A stretch of DNA of 6,871 bases from Oscillospiraceae bacterium (GTDB lineage: Bacteria; Bacillota; Clostridia; Oscillospirales; Ruminococcaceae). Below the pieces are notes generated by a model. It was not told the DNA's origin. It did not search any database and was given only the letters and a program-made list of their open reading frames with translations. This document shows, one piece after another, positions 1 to 6,540 of this stretch (the stretch's first letter is position 1; every line of letters begins with the position of its first letter). A program made the position numbers and the translations under genes. The DNA lies in contig JAHZHS010000115.1 in assembly GCA_019420135.1 (NCBI GenBank), positions 1 through 6,871 of the forward strand, given 5' to 3'.

Positions 1-77
1 CCCCGGGCCGCGGCGGCACCGGCGGCCATCAGTCCGGCCGCCCCGCCGCCCACAATCAACAGATCAGGCATGGACAT
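1..77 (-). CDS. NAD(P)/FAD-dependent oxidoreductase, BaiN/HI0933-like (N-terminus only; runs off left edge)
   Basis: Only the first 25 residues are inside the window. They begin MSMPDLLIVGGGAAGLMAAG, a beta strand running straight into the glycine-rich dinucleotide-binding loop (GGGAAG at residues 10-15) that binds the ADP part of FAD. An AGGAGG ribosome binding site at 85-90 sits 7 nt before the first ATG, which favours that start over the second ATG two codons later. The gene starts 14 nt before the stop of the upstream membrane-protein gene, so it is probably translated from the same message. The short LLIVGGGAAGLMAA opening is typical of the HI0933/BaiN flavoprotein family, often annotated as aminoacetone oxidase family FAD-binding enzyme. 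That family assignment is a judgement from the N-terminus alone; other two-dinucleotide-binding flavoproteins open similarly. It may be a housekeeping gene appended to the cluster rather than part of the pathway. Confidence 0.75.
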   Translation of the reverse strand, partial: MSMPDLLIVGGGAAGLMAAGAAAAR

Positions 78-1767
78 GGCCGGACCTCCTTTCGGTGAGA
101 ATTCCCACCGCCGCATAGAGCAGCAGCAGCGGATGCACCGTGGCCAGATACATGGTGGAGGTCCCAATGCCGAAGCTGGACACCTCCACAAAGGCGATCA
201 TTGCACAGCGCAGCGCCGCCATGCCCAGCAGCACCAGCAAGAGTGCCCAGGGCAGCAGCGTTTCCGCCTTCCGCGCCTTGAATACGGTAGGTATTTTTTT
301 GATCTGTAAATACAGTGCGTACAAAAAGCTCAACGGCAGCAGGGCGGCATAGACATAGCGCACACCCTGCAGAAATCCGAAGACGATCTTCTGGTAAGGG
401 CTGTAATAGGGGGTATCCTTGCCCGCCTCCGCCGCGCCGTTGAAGCTGCAATGGAGGTAGGCCGACCACTGGGCAAAGTCCTCCTCGGTACCGATGGAGC
501 GCAGCGCCTCATAGGGCTGGCAGTCCTGGAAGGTCAGCGACCACAGGGCGCCCTTGGCGCTCTCGGCCAGCACCGGCAGCACATGCTCGGCCCGGATGGG
601 CGGGGTGGTGCTGCTGCGCTTTCCCGTCCAGGAGGGCAGGGTGCCGTCGTCGCACAGGGCGTTGATCCGCGCCGCTACCGAGGCCCAGTATTCCTCCGCC
701 TCCTGGGCGGTGTCGTAAAGGCCCTCGAACTGGGCGGCGCGGCGGATAGCCCAGTAAAAGCTGCCCGCCCGGTAGTCGTCCAGCTCCGGATCACGGAAAT
801 CGTTCTGCAGCTGGGGGTCCTCCTCCAGCCAGTATTCCAGGGGGGCCAGCTCGGGGACGTTCTCATACAGCAGTTCCCGGGTGCCCTTGGTCACCGCCAC
901 CAGAGGGGTGTAGCCCTCGGGGGCCTCCACCCGGGCCATGGCACCCATAGCGTCGGCAAAGCTGCCGGTGGAGAAGTCGGACAGGGCAAAGACGCCGTAA
1001 TACTGCTCATTCAGCCCGCAGAAGGTGAGGATCCCCGCCCCCAGCAGGGCAAAGGGCAGCACCAGCGCCGCCAGCCGCCGGGGATGGCGTTGCCGCACAG
1101 TCAGCCCGGCCAGCACCAGGGTGGCCAGGACAGCAAAAGGCAGCAGGAAGAGCCCTGCGTCCTCCCGGTCCAGGTAGCCGGTGACCAGCCCCGCCCCCGC
1201 TGCCAGCAGCCAGGGCCAGCGACGGGATTCCGGGGTAAAGATCGCCCGCAGCAGCGCCCCGCAGAAGCCCGCGAAGCAGATCAGGCAGAGGGCCGGGAAG
1301 ATGTTGTCCCGGTAAACCCGCAGGGTGAAGGCGGCGGTGGAGGCCGGGTTGAAGGCCAGCACGCCGAGCAGCACCAGCTCCGCCCAGCGGCCCCGCCCGG
1401 CATGGCGCAGCCAGGGCCGGAAGGCCAGGGCCGCCAGCAGCGACGCGCCGCACCAGAGCAGCTGCCCCGAGATGAGGTAAGGCAGATGGAGGGCATGGAG
1501 AAAGGCCAGCCACACTGCAAAGAACATGCTCTTGGAGAGGGTGAGATAATCGTAGGCGCCCAGCCACTGGCCGCTGGAGATGGCGTTGGCGGCGCGGAAC
1601 ATGAGTTCGTCGTCAAGAGGAGCCCCTCCCACCCAGGTATATGCCATCTGGAAGGCGCAAAGCACACACTTGACGGCAACGATAGCCGCCGCGCAGAGCC
1701 AGAAGGCCCGGGCGGACAGTTCCGGCAGACGAGGGCAGTGCAGCTGTCCTTTGTTTGTGGTTTCCAT
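64..1767 (-). CDS. Multi-pass membrane protein, probable GT-C-type glycosyltransferase
   Basis: A 567-residue integral membrane protein with about 11 hydrophobic segments, at roughly residues 21-42, 81-99, 100-117, 128-148, 155-174, 184-199, 204-223, 231-251, 466-489, 502-527 and 539-557. An acidic cluster, LDDEL (residues 51-55), follows the first membrane helix. This is where GT-C enzymes such as ArnT and PMT carry catalytic acidic residues. A second charged motif, YLDRED (198-203), sits near a membrane boundary. Residues 252-465 form a long soluble segment between helices. GT-C enzymes transfer a sugar from a polyprenyl-phosphate donor to an acceptor outside the membrane; I infer that role here. 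The start is fixed by an AAAGGAGG site 10 nt upstream. The reading frame stays open for 58 more codons upstream, but that stretch overlaps the preceding gene and has no such site. It follows the GtrB-like gene by 40 nt and is the last gene before the flavoprotein. It could instead be a membrane protein of another kind. Confidence 0.75.
   Translation of the reverse strand: METTNKGQLHCPRLPELSARAFWLCAAAIVAVKCVLCAFQMAYTWVGGAPLDDELMFRAANAISSGQWLGAYDYLTLSKSMFFAVWLAFLHALHLPYLISGQLLWCGASLLAALAFRPWLRHAGRGRWAELVLLGVLAFNPASTAAFTLRVYRDNIFPALCLICFAGFCGALLRAIFTPESRRWPWLLAAGAGLVTGYLDREDAGLFLLPFAVLATLVLAGLTVRQRHPRRLAALVLPFALLGAGILTFCGLNEQYYGVFALSDFSTGSFADAMGAMARVEAPEGYTPLVAVTKGTRELLYENVPELAPLEYWLEEDPQLQNDFRDPELDDYRAGSFYWAIRRAAQFEGLYDTAQEAEEYWASVAARINALCDDGTLPSWTGKRSSTTPPIRAEHVLPVLAESAKGALWSLTFQDCQPYEALRSIGTEEDFAQWSAYLHCSFNGAAEAGKDTPYYSPYQKIVFGFLQGVRYVYAALLPLSFLYALYLQIKKIPTVFKARKAETLLPWALLLVLLGMAALRCAMIAFVEVSSFGIGTSTMYLATVHPLLLLYAAVGILTERRSGHVHA
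85..90 (-). promoter_or_regulatory. Ribosome binding site of the flavoprotein gene
   Basis: On the minus strand this reads AGGAGG, 7 nt upstream of the ATG at 75-77. It lies inside the last codons of the preceding gene, and it decides the start in favour of the first of two nearby ATGs. Confidence 0.7.
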
Positions 1768-1777
1768 GGGCGCATGC

Positions 1778-1785
1778 CCTCCTTT
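1778..1785 (-). promoter_or_regulatory. Ribosome binding site fixing the start of the GT-C-like gene
   Basis: The minus strand reads AAAGGAGG here, 10 nt before the ATG at 1765-1767. A nearer ATG at 1773-1775 is in a different frame and too close to the site. This supports the 567-residue protein over a 625-residue version that would start inside the preceding gene. Confidence 0.75.
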
Positions 1786-1807
1786 CCTGGCTTGTTGTTC
1801 CGTGCCG

Positions 1808-2722
1808 TTATTTCTGGATTTTTTCCACACTCTCAATGAGGTATTTCTGCTTTTTGAAGATGAGGTCCACAAGCAGGGACAGATACTTGACGATGATGGC
1901 CAGCACTGCAAAGACGCCGGCAAAGCCCAGAGTGAGAACAAACATGGTGGTGGTCCAGCCCGCCACCGGGTGGCCGGTGGCGAAGACGACCAGGGTGTAG
2001 ACCAGCTCGGCCAGGGCCAGCACCATCATGACAAGAGTGATGCCCACACTGAGCTTGACCCCCGCATCGGTGTAGAGGGTCAGGCTGTCGGCTGCCAGGC
2101 TGAAGCGGCCGGCACCCTTGTCGATGATGCGTCCCTCAAAGGTAAGATCGGTCATTTTCAGGCCGGAGGCTGCGTAGGCAGCCTTGCGGTAGGGCAGATG
2201 CTCGCTGGAGGCGTGCACCCGGTTGACAGCGCGGCGGGAGACCAGGCGGAAGGCATCGGTGCGCAGCCGGTAGGCGGAGTGGGAGTTTGCATTGAACACC
2301 CCGTAAAACAGCCGGCTGCTGCCGTTGCTCTGGTCGGGGCAGACAGAGACGATGTCGCTGCCGGTGAGGGCGGTCTGGTAGGCGGCAAAGATCATGTCTG
2401 CCGGGTAGGGCACGTCGGTAGTGTCGAACTCGTAGACATAATCCCCGATGGCAGCATCCAGGCCTGCATTCATGCAGGGTTCCAGACGCTGGAACAAACT
2501 CATGTGCAAAAAAGTCAGCGGCTTGGTCAGGTCCTTGGCCCAGTCCCGCAGCAGGGGGATGGTGTCGTCGGTGCAGGCGTCGTCCACGGCGATGAGCTCG
2601 TACTGCTCAAAGTGGGCGTCCAGCTGTTCGGTCAGCAGCTTGAAGAACTTGACCGCCCGCACACCGTCGTTGTGCAGGTAGACCACCGCCGAGATAAAGT
2701 TTTTTTCCTTGTTTGTCGTCAT
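1808..2722 (-). CDS. Family 2 glycosyltransferase with two C-terminal membrane helices (GtrB-like)
   Basis: 304 residues. The first ~215 form a GT-A type domain: the opening strand ISAVVYLHND (residues 10-19), the nucleotide-binding AVDDACTDDT (45-54), and FDTTD (99-103) in the position of the metal-binding acidic motif. Two hydrophobic segments follow (about 224-247 and 255-282), then a basic tail (KKQKY). This architecture and length match GtrB-type enzymes, which transfer a sugar from a nucleotide donor to undecaprenyl phosphate on the cytoplasmic face. The motif DTTD differs from the usual DADLQ-type stretch of that family, so the donor may be unusual or activity changed. The ATG overlaps the stop of the oxidoreductase gene (ATGA), with GAGGTG about 8 nt upstream, which indicates translational coupling. 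The GT-C-like membrane protein follows 40 nt downstream and is the natural user of a polyprenyl-phosphate sugar. The donor and acceptor are not known. Confidence 0.87.
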   Translation of the reverse strand: MTTNKEKNFISAVVYLHNDGVRAVKFFKLLTEQLDAHFEQYELIAVDDACTDDTIPLLRDWAKDLTKPLTFLHMSLFQRLEPCMNAGLDAAIGDYVYEFDTTDVPYPADMIFAAYQTALTGSDIVSVCPDQSNGSSRLFYGVFNANSHSAYRLRTDAFRLVSRRAVNRVHASSEHLPYRKAAYAASGLKMTDLTFEGRIIDKGAGRFSLAADSLTLYTDAGVKLSVGITLVMMVLALAELVYTLVVFATGHPVAGWTTTMFVLTLGFAGVFAVLAIIVKYLSLLVDLIFKKQKYLIESVEKIQK

Positions 2723-3837
2723 TGCGCCAGCACCTCATCCAAATCGTATACCGTGTTGATCTTGCCGGAAAGCACGCTGTAAAAGACCGGCGTGTCGGAC
2801 ATCCGGCGCACCACGGTGGGGCGGGAATCGTCGATCTCGCTGGCTTTCAGAATCGGCTTCATGCTGAACAGGCTTCCTTTGTAGGTGAATCCGTATTCCT
2901 CCCGCAGATACTTGCGGGCCAGCTGCCCCATGTAGGGCCAGGCGCTCCGGGGTCTGGCGGGGCATTCATTGCAGTTGTAGAGACTGCCCGGACGGCAGCG
3001 GCCCTCGCTGCGGGCCTGACAGGGGAAGGTAGCCACCGTGTCATAGCTGGTCTCGTGGGGGGTAAAGGTCACGCTGGTCAGGCTGTGCAGCCCCGTCTGC
3101 CCGAAAGGCATCAGGCTGAAAAAGGGGCCGTCCATGACGGTGATGCCGGTGTTGTACAGCCGCTTGTCCACCTCACAGAGGATGATCTCGCACAGCTCAT
3201 ACTTGATCTTGAAGGGCTCAAACCCCGCCATGGCGTGGATGTCGTTGACCCCCGCGTAGGTGGCGTTGAGGACAAAGGGGGCCTCGGCCACATCGCCCCC
3301 CGCCGTGATGCGCCAGGTGTCGCTGCCCTTTTCGATGTGCTCAACCGGGTGGTCGTAGCGGATCTCCACGTCTGGGCACTGGCTCAGTTCCTTCAGGAAC
3401 CAGTCCTTCAGCACCTGGGCGTCGTAGGTATATTCGGTGGTGAGGAAGGCGCCGTCGCACATGCCGGGATTGAAGTACTTTTCCGGGTCCACGCCGTCGC
3501 AGCGGATGCCCGCAGCGTTGCAGAAGCGGCGGAACTCGGCGGCGTTGGTCCAGGAAAAGTGGGCGCTGGTGGCGTAGATCTGGTCGAAATCGGTGCGCAG
3601 ACAGAAACCGTAATCCTTGCAGAAGCGCTCAAAGTAATGGGCGCTCTTGATGGCAGTGGAGTAGCTGCGGGGATAGTGATACCCCATATGCACCCGCGCC
3701 TGGTTGATGTAGGTGGCGCGCATGAAAGGTGCGGCGTCCCGCTCAAAAACCAGCACCCGCTGGCCCCGGCGTCCGCACTGCAGGGCAGCGTACAGGCCGT
3801 AGAGCCCCGCGCCCAGAATGATCTTGTCCACCGTCAT
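2719..3837 (-). CDS. FAD-dependent oxidoreductase, DAO-type, with cysteine cluster
   Basis: 372 residues. The N-terminus has the FAD-binding fingerprint IILGAGLYGLYAAL (residues 6-19), followed about 10 residues later by an acidic end of strand two (VLVFERD, 28-34). A conserved-looking block, NQARVHMGYHYPRS (45-58), and a second strand leading to VLNATYAGVN (189-198) fit the D-amino-acid oxidase/glycerol-3-phosphate dehydrogenase fold. The substrate is probably a small amine, hydroxy acid or sugar-like compound, but nothing seen fixes it. Residues 273-292 hold four cysteines spaced C-X7-C-X7-C-X2-C, beside a basic stretch, which looks like a metal or iron-sulfur site. No membrane segment is evident, so the enzyme should be cytoplasmic. 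The start has AAAGGAG 8 nt upstream. It lies 18 nt after the DPM1-like glycosyltransferase gene and overlaps the next gene by 4 nt, so a role in the same glycan pathway is inferred. It may oxidise the sugar or its substituent before transfer. Confidence 0.88.
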   Translation of the reverse strand: MTVDKIILGAGLYGLYAALQCGRRGQRVLVFERDAAPFMRATYINQARVHMGYHYPRSYSTAIKSAHYFERFCKDYGFCLRTDFDQIYATSAHFSWTNAAEFRRFCNAAGIRCDGVDPEKYFNPGMCDGAFLTTEYTYDAQVLKDWFLKELSQCPDVEIRYDHPVEHIEKGSDTWRITAGGDVAEAPFVLNATYAGVNDIHAMAGFEPFKIKYELCEIILCEVDKRLYNTGITVMDGPFFSLMPFGQTGLHSLTSVTFTPHETSYDTVATFPCQARSEGRCRPGSLYNCNECPARPRSAWPYMGQLARKYLREEYGFTYKGSLFSMKPILKASEIDDSRPTVVRRMSDTPVFYSVLSGKINTVYDLDEVLAQ

Positions 3838-3855
3838 GGCAAACGCTCCTTTGTG

Positions 3856-4656
3856 TTACGGATTGTACTTTCCCGCCAGTGTGGCGAACAGGATCTTGAG
3901 CAGGTCGCTGTTGCCCTTGAAGCCGCTGATCTTGGTGGGGGTGGCACCGGTGGCGGGGTAAGCCCGGGTCACGGGGACCTCGCAGGCTTTGAGGCCCAGC
4001 TGGGTGGCGCGCACGCTGAGATAGGCCAGCAGCTCGTACCCGGCAAAGACATCCCGCAGAGGCTTGACCTCCGGGTGGGTCAGGTAGGCGCGGCTGTACG
4101 CCCGGTAGGCGTTGGTGGTGTCGGTGAACCACTGGTGTGCCGCCAGGCTGATGATGGGCGCATGGATGAGCCGCACCGCAAAATACCGGGATTTGGGGGT
4201 GTTGACGGCATGGCCGCCCTTGACAAAGCGGCTGCCCTGGACCAGGTCGTAGCCCTCCTTCAGCTTGGTGATGAACTTGGGCACGTCCTCGATGGAATCC
4301 TTGTTGTTGCCGTCCACCGTCATGACGCCCTCGTACCCCCGCTTGAGGGCATAGTGGATGCCCATGCGCAGCTGAGCACCCTGCTTGCCGGGGCCCGTCT
4401 TGGTGAGCAGTGTGTTGACGCCGTACAGGGCCAGGGTGTCGGGGTTCATGCTGCCGTCGGTGGAGCCGCCGTCGCAGAGGATGATGTCGCAGGCCTTGTC
4501 CACCCCCGCCCGCTGGGCACGGCCCAGCTCGGTGAGGATGCGGGCGCCCTCGTTGATGACGGGGATGAGCAGGCAGTAGGGTGTACGGCGGGGTGCGATC
4601 TCGCAGATTTCATAGTCCGGCACGCCGGAAACGTGCTTTACAGTGGCAGTATTCAT
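3856..4656 (-). CDS. Family 2 glycosyltransferase, soluble DPM1-like
   Basis: 266 residues with a complete GT-A domain and no membrane helices. The motifs, in order, are IPVINEG (31-37), IILCDGGSTDGS (58-69) for the nucleotide, TVDGNNKD (113-120) as the metal/donor-phosphate motif, QGSRF (140-144), TDTTNAYRAYSR (178-189) near the acceptor site, and a C-terminal VPVTRAYP...SGFKGNSDLLKIL stretch. The layout matches polyprenyl-phosphate mannose/glucose synthases of the DPM1 type, which carry a sugar from a nucleotide donor to a lipid phosphate at the inner face of the membrane. Here the canonical DADxQ is DGNNK. The start has GGAGGT 6 nt upstream and overlaps the stop of the isomerase-like gene (ATGA). 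With two such transferases in one operon, one could load the lipid carrier and the other extend the chain or use another donor. The family call is firm; the substrate is unknown. Confidence 0.9.
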   Translation of the reverse strand: MNTATVKHVSGVPDYEICEIAPRRTPYCLLIPVINEGARILTELGRAQRAGVDKACDIILCDGGSTDGSMNPDTLALYGVNTLLTKTGPGKQGAQLRMGIHYALKRGYEGVMTVDGNNKDSIEDVPKFITKLKEGYDLVQGSRFVKGGHAVNTPKSRYFAVRLIHAPIISLAAHQWFTDTTNAYRAYSRAYLTHPEVKPLRDVFAGYELLAYLSVRATQLGLKACEVPVTRAYPATGATPTKISGFKGNSDLLKILFATLAGKYNP

Positions 4657-5444
4657 GCAAATACCTCCGCAATCTCCTCAATGGCACGGCGCACGTCGTC
4701 CAACGGCGCCCGGCGCATCTCGATGGATACAAAGCCCCGGTAGCCCACGGCATGGAGCATGGCGGCCAGCTCTATGTGTTCGGGGCGGCGGCGGACCGGT
4801 TCCAGGCCCGGCTCGCTGATATGCACATGGCTGACCCAGGCAAGGTCGGCCACAAAATCCCGCAGCCGCTCCCCGTTGGCCAGAATGGTGGACAGGTCCA
4901 GGTTGACGGCCAGGCCGGGGTTTCCCAGACGCTTGACCAGGGCAAAGGCATCCGCCGTGCGGGTCAGGTAGTTGGTGTAGATGGGCGGGTTGGCCTCCAC
5001 GGCCAGGCGCACCCCATAGCGGGCCGCCAGGGTGCCCGCCCGGTCAAAGAAGGCATCCCCCGCGGCGGGGTCGGTACCCTCGGGGAGATTGCGGTTTTTG
5101 GGGCAACCGAACACCAGGCTGGGACAGTTGAGCATGTGGGCGAACTGATAGGCGCCCTCGGTGTATTCCAGCAGCTCGTCGGCCTGGGCGGCGTCAAAGA
5201 TGCTGCCGGTCTGGCCGTACCAGATGCTCTGGATGCTGGGGACACAGAAGCCCCAGCGGTTTTTCAGGTATCCGCCGAACAGCATGGCGGAGGTCAGCTG
5301 CTCATAGGGCTGCTCCGGAAAGATCCGGGTGGGGGCCAGTTCCAGGCCGGTGAAGCCGTGGGCCTTCATCTCGGTGTAGACCGCCTCATCGTCGGCCTTG
5401 TCCCAGGCAATGTTGCTGATACTCAGTTGGATGGGGTCCGTCAT
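4653..5444 (-). CDS. Sugar phosphate isomerase/epimerase-like TIM-barrel protein
   Basis: 263 residues of the xylose-isomerase-like TIM-barrel family (AP endonuclease 2 superfamily). The first strand is QLSISNIAW (6-14). The likely metal ligands are spread as in D-tagatose 3-epimerase relatives: E150 in AVEANPP, D183 in VNLDLST, a histidine of HVHISEP (H206 or H208), and E242 in VSIEM. The usual histidine after the aspartate strand is replaced by Ser-Thr. Members of this family move carbonyl groups or invert hydroxyls on sugars and inositols, but many are misnamed and some act on non-sugars. The protein is cytoplasmic, with no signal peptide. The start has GGAGG 9 nt upstream and follows the epimerase/dehydratase gene by 3 nt, so the two probably act in consecutive steps on a sugar precursor. 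The fold and family are clear; the reaction is not. Confidence 0.87.
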   Translation of the reverse strand: MTDPIQLSISNIAWDKADDEAVYTEMKAHGFTGLELAPTRIFPEQPYEQLTSAMLFGGYLKNRWGFCVPSIQSIWYGQTGSIFDAAQADELLEYTEGAYQFAHMLNCPSLVFGCPKNRNLPEGTDPAAGDAFFDRAGTLAARYGVRLAVEANPPIYTNYLTRTADAFALVKRLGNPGLAVNLDLSTILANGERLRDFVADLAWVSHVHISEPGLEPVRRRPEHIELAAMLHAVGYRGFVSIEMRRAPLDDVRRAIEEIAEVFA

Positions 5445-5447
5445 CGG

Positions 5448-6380
5448 TCAATGCCTCCATTCCTGCATGAAACGGCAGATGCAGTCCAGCTCCTCTTGTT
5501 TGGTGCAGAGATACCCCTCCACCCCGCCGAACAGCGCCGCATGTTCGCTGCGCAGGTCATAGTCAAAAGGCGGGCGGGGCAGTTCATTGGTCCAGCCGGT
5601 GCGGCCGGTGACCGCCGTGTAGACCTCCGACGCCGAGACGGGAGGCGGAGTCAGGTTGAGCAGCGTCAGGTTGTTTTTCAGTGCCGTCTCAATGTCCGTC
5701 CACAGCCGCCGCAGGTCGTAGAACTGGTAGCGGCTGCGGCTGTCGGTAAAGGCCAGGGCGTTGAAATCGTTCTGTTCGAAAAAGTCCCGCAATGCCGCGG
5801 CGTCCGCTGTCGGGTCCAGCTTGTAAAAGCCGTTGTCCGCAGGGCGGTAGCCCCGGCGGACCAGCTCGCTTTTGGCTGCCAGTTCCTCATATTTTTCGAT
5901 GCGGAGCATGGCGGGGGTGATGGTGTGCAGGTCGTAGAGGAAATTCTTCTTGAGCCCGATGCCGTACAAGGCGGGCAGCCGGATGATGAGAGCATCGGGG
6001 AAATCCTCCCGCACCCACAGTTCCAGCGTCCGGCGGTTGCGGCCGTAGGCGGGCAGGTCGCTGTCAAAGGGGTCGGGCAGGTCGGACTCGGTGCACTCCC
6101 GGCTGTCCGGGTAGACGGCGATGGAGGAGATCAGCACCAGCTGTTTGGGGTCGATGGCGCGCAGATTTTCCCGGGCGTCCCGCATGACGTCCAGGTCAGC
6201 CTCGGGGTCGGCGTTGGCCAGAAACATGGCCGCCGGTACCCCGGCATAGACGCAGAGTTCGGGCTTTGTGCCGTAGCTCTGCGCAATATCGGAGGAATGG
6301 CATGCCTGGGCAAACGTATGCTTTGCCGCCAGGTTGCCCCCCACAAAACCGGTGGAACCCACCAGAAGATCCTTTGCCAT
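5448..6380 (-). CDS. NAD-dependent epimerase/dehydratase-like protein (extended SDR fold)
   Basis: 310 residues. The N-terminus MAKDLLVGSTGFVGGNL holds the extended SDR dinucleotide-binding motif (GSTGFVGG, residues 8-15). A later strand, YAGVPAAMF (45-53), is followed by LVLISSIAVYPD (81-92), where the serines sit at the usual active-site position. The catalytic tyrosine region reads YGRNRR (112-117), so the expected YxxxK lysine is an arginine. LIIRLPALYG (131-140) is the usual NxxG-like C-terminal strand. Family members modify nucleotide sugars at C4, C5 or C6; the altered motif makes the reaction uncertain. The ATG at 6380 is chosen because the Rossmann strand begins right there. Its ribosome binding site is weak (AAAGG, 13 nt upstream). 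Another ATG eight codons upstream (6404) has an even poorer site. This is the first gene of the operon, about 140 nt after the predicted transcription start. Confidence 0.85.
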   Translation of the reverse strand: MAKDLLVGSTGFVGGNLAAKHTFAQACHSSDIAQSYGTKPELCVYAGVPAAMFLANADPEADLDVMRDARENLRAIDPKQLVLISSIAVYPDSRECTESDLPDPFDSDLPAYGRNRRTLELWVREDFPDALIIRLPALYGIGLKKNFLYDLHTITPAMLRIEKYEELAAKSELVRRGYRPADNGFYKLDPTADAAALRDFFEQNDFNALAFTDSRSRYQFYDLRRLWTDIETALKNNLTLLNLTPPPVSASEVYTAVTGRTGWTNELPRPPFDYDLRSEHAALFGGVEGYLCTKQEELDCICRFMQEWRH

Positions 6381-6519
6381 ACTTGCAGCACTACCTTTCT
6401 GCATTCCGGGGCAGGCAGGCCCCTCTTCCGCCTTGCGGCGGACAAAATCCGGCGGCGGGCAATCCTGTCCGGCCGCGGAAAAGATTCTCTCAAACGGTTG
6501 TCAAAAAAAATGGCATACC
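6381..6519 (-). other. Predicted 5' leader with hairpins
   Basis: This is the untranslated leader expected between the predicted start of transcription (about 6519) and the first ATG. It holds an 8-base T run (minus strand, 6503-6510), a 6 bp stem closed by a GCAA tetraloop (arms 6427-6432 and 6437-6442), a 5 bp GC stem (6408-6412 with 6419-6423), and a longer-range pairing of 6439-6444 with 6466-6471. The last shares bases with the tetraloop stem, so the two cannot form together. No known riboswitch class is recognised. GC-rich DNA forms such short stems by chance, so a regulatory role is only possible. Confidence 0.3.
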
Positions 6520-6540
6520 GAGTTTATTATACCGACTCGG
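6515..6540 (-). repeat. Direct and inverted repeats overlapping the -10 box (candidate operator)
   Basis: Two copies of a 9-mer, AGTCGGTAT (6529-6537) and ACTCGGTAT (6515-6523), lie 14 bases apart on the minus strand and differ at one base. The same segment contains an inverted repeat, CCGAGT/ACTCGG (6535-6540 and 6518-6523), that brackets the TATAAT. A protein bound here would cover the promoter. The repeats are short, and an operator is inferred from position only. Confidence 0.35.

Noticed and set aside
1768..1941. A 58-residue N-terminal extension of the GT-C-like protein
   Set aside because: The extension would overlap the 3' end of the GtrB-like gene and reads as a Ser/Trp/Arg-rich shadow. 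The AAAGGAGG site at 1778-1785 supports the ATG at 1767.
451..2782. Two overlapping plus-strand frames of 462 and 400 codons
   Set aside because: Both are antisense to the GT-C-like and GtrB-like genes, low in complexity, and lack domain signatures or convincing ribosome binding sites.
2713..4743. A 676-codon open frame on the plus strand
   Set aside because: It lies antisense to two well-supported genes and part of two others, has no recognisable domain and is rich in Gly, Val, His and Gln. It arises because TTA, CTA and TCA codons are rare in the GC-rich minus-strand genes.
6499..6504. A perfect TTGACA box on the minus strand within the leader
   Set aside because: No acceptable -10 sequence lies 16-18 nt downstream, so it is probably a chance match next to a T run.
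6518..6540. Inverted repeat followed by eight Ts as a possible second terminator on the minus strand
   Set aside because: The stem is only 6 bp with an 11 nt loop, the T run starts 7 nt later, and it overlaps the best promoter. A 15 bp terminator already exists upstream.
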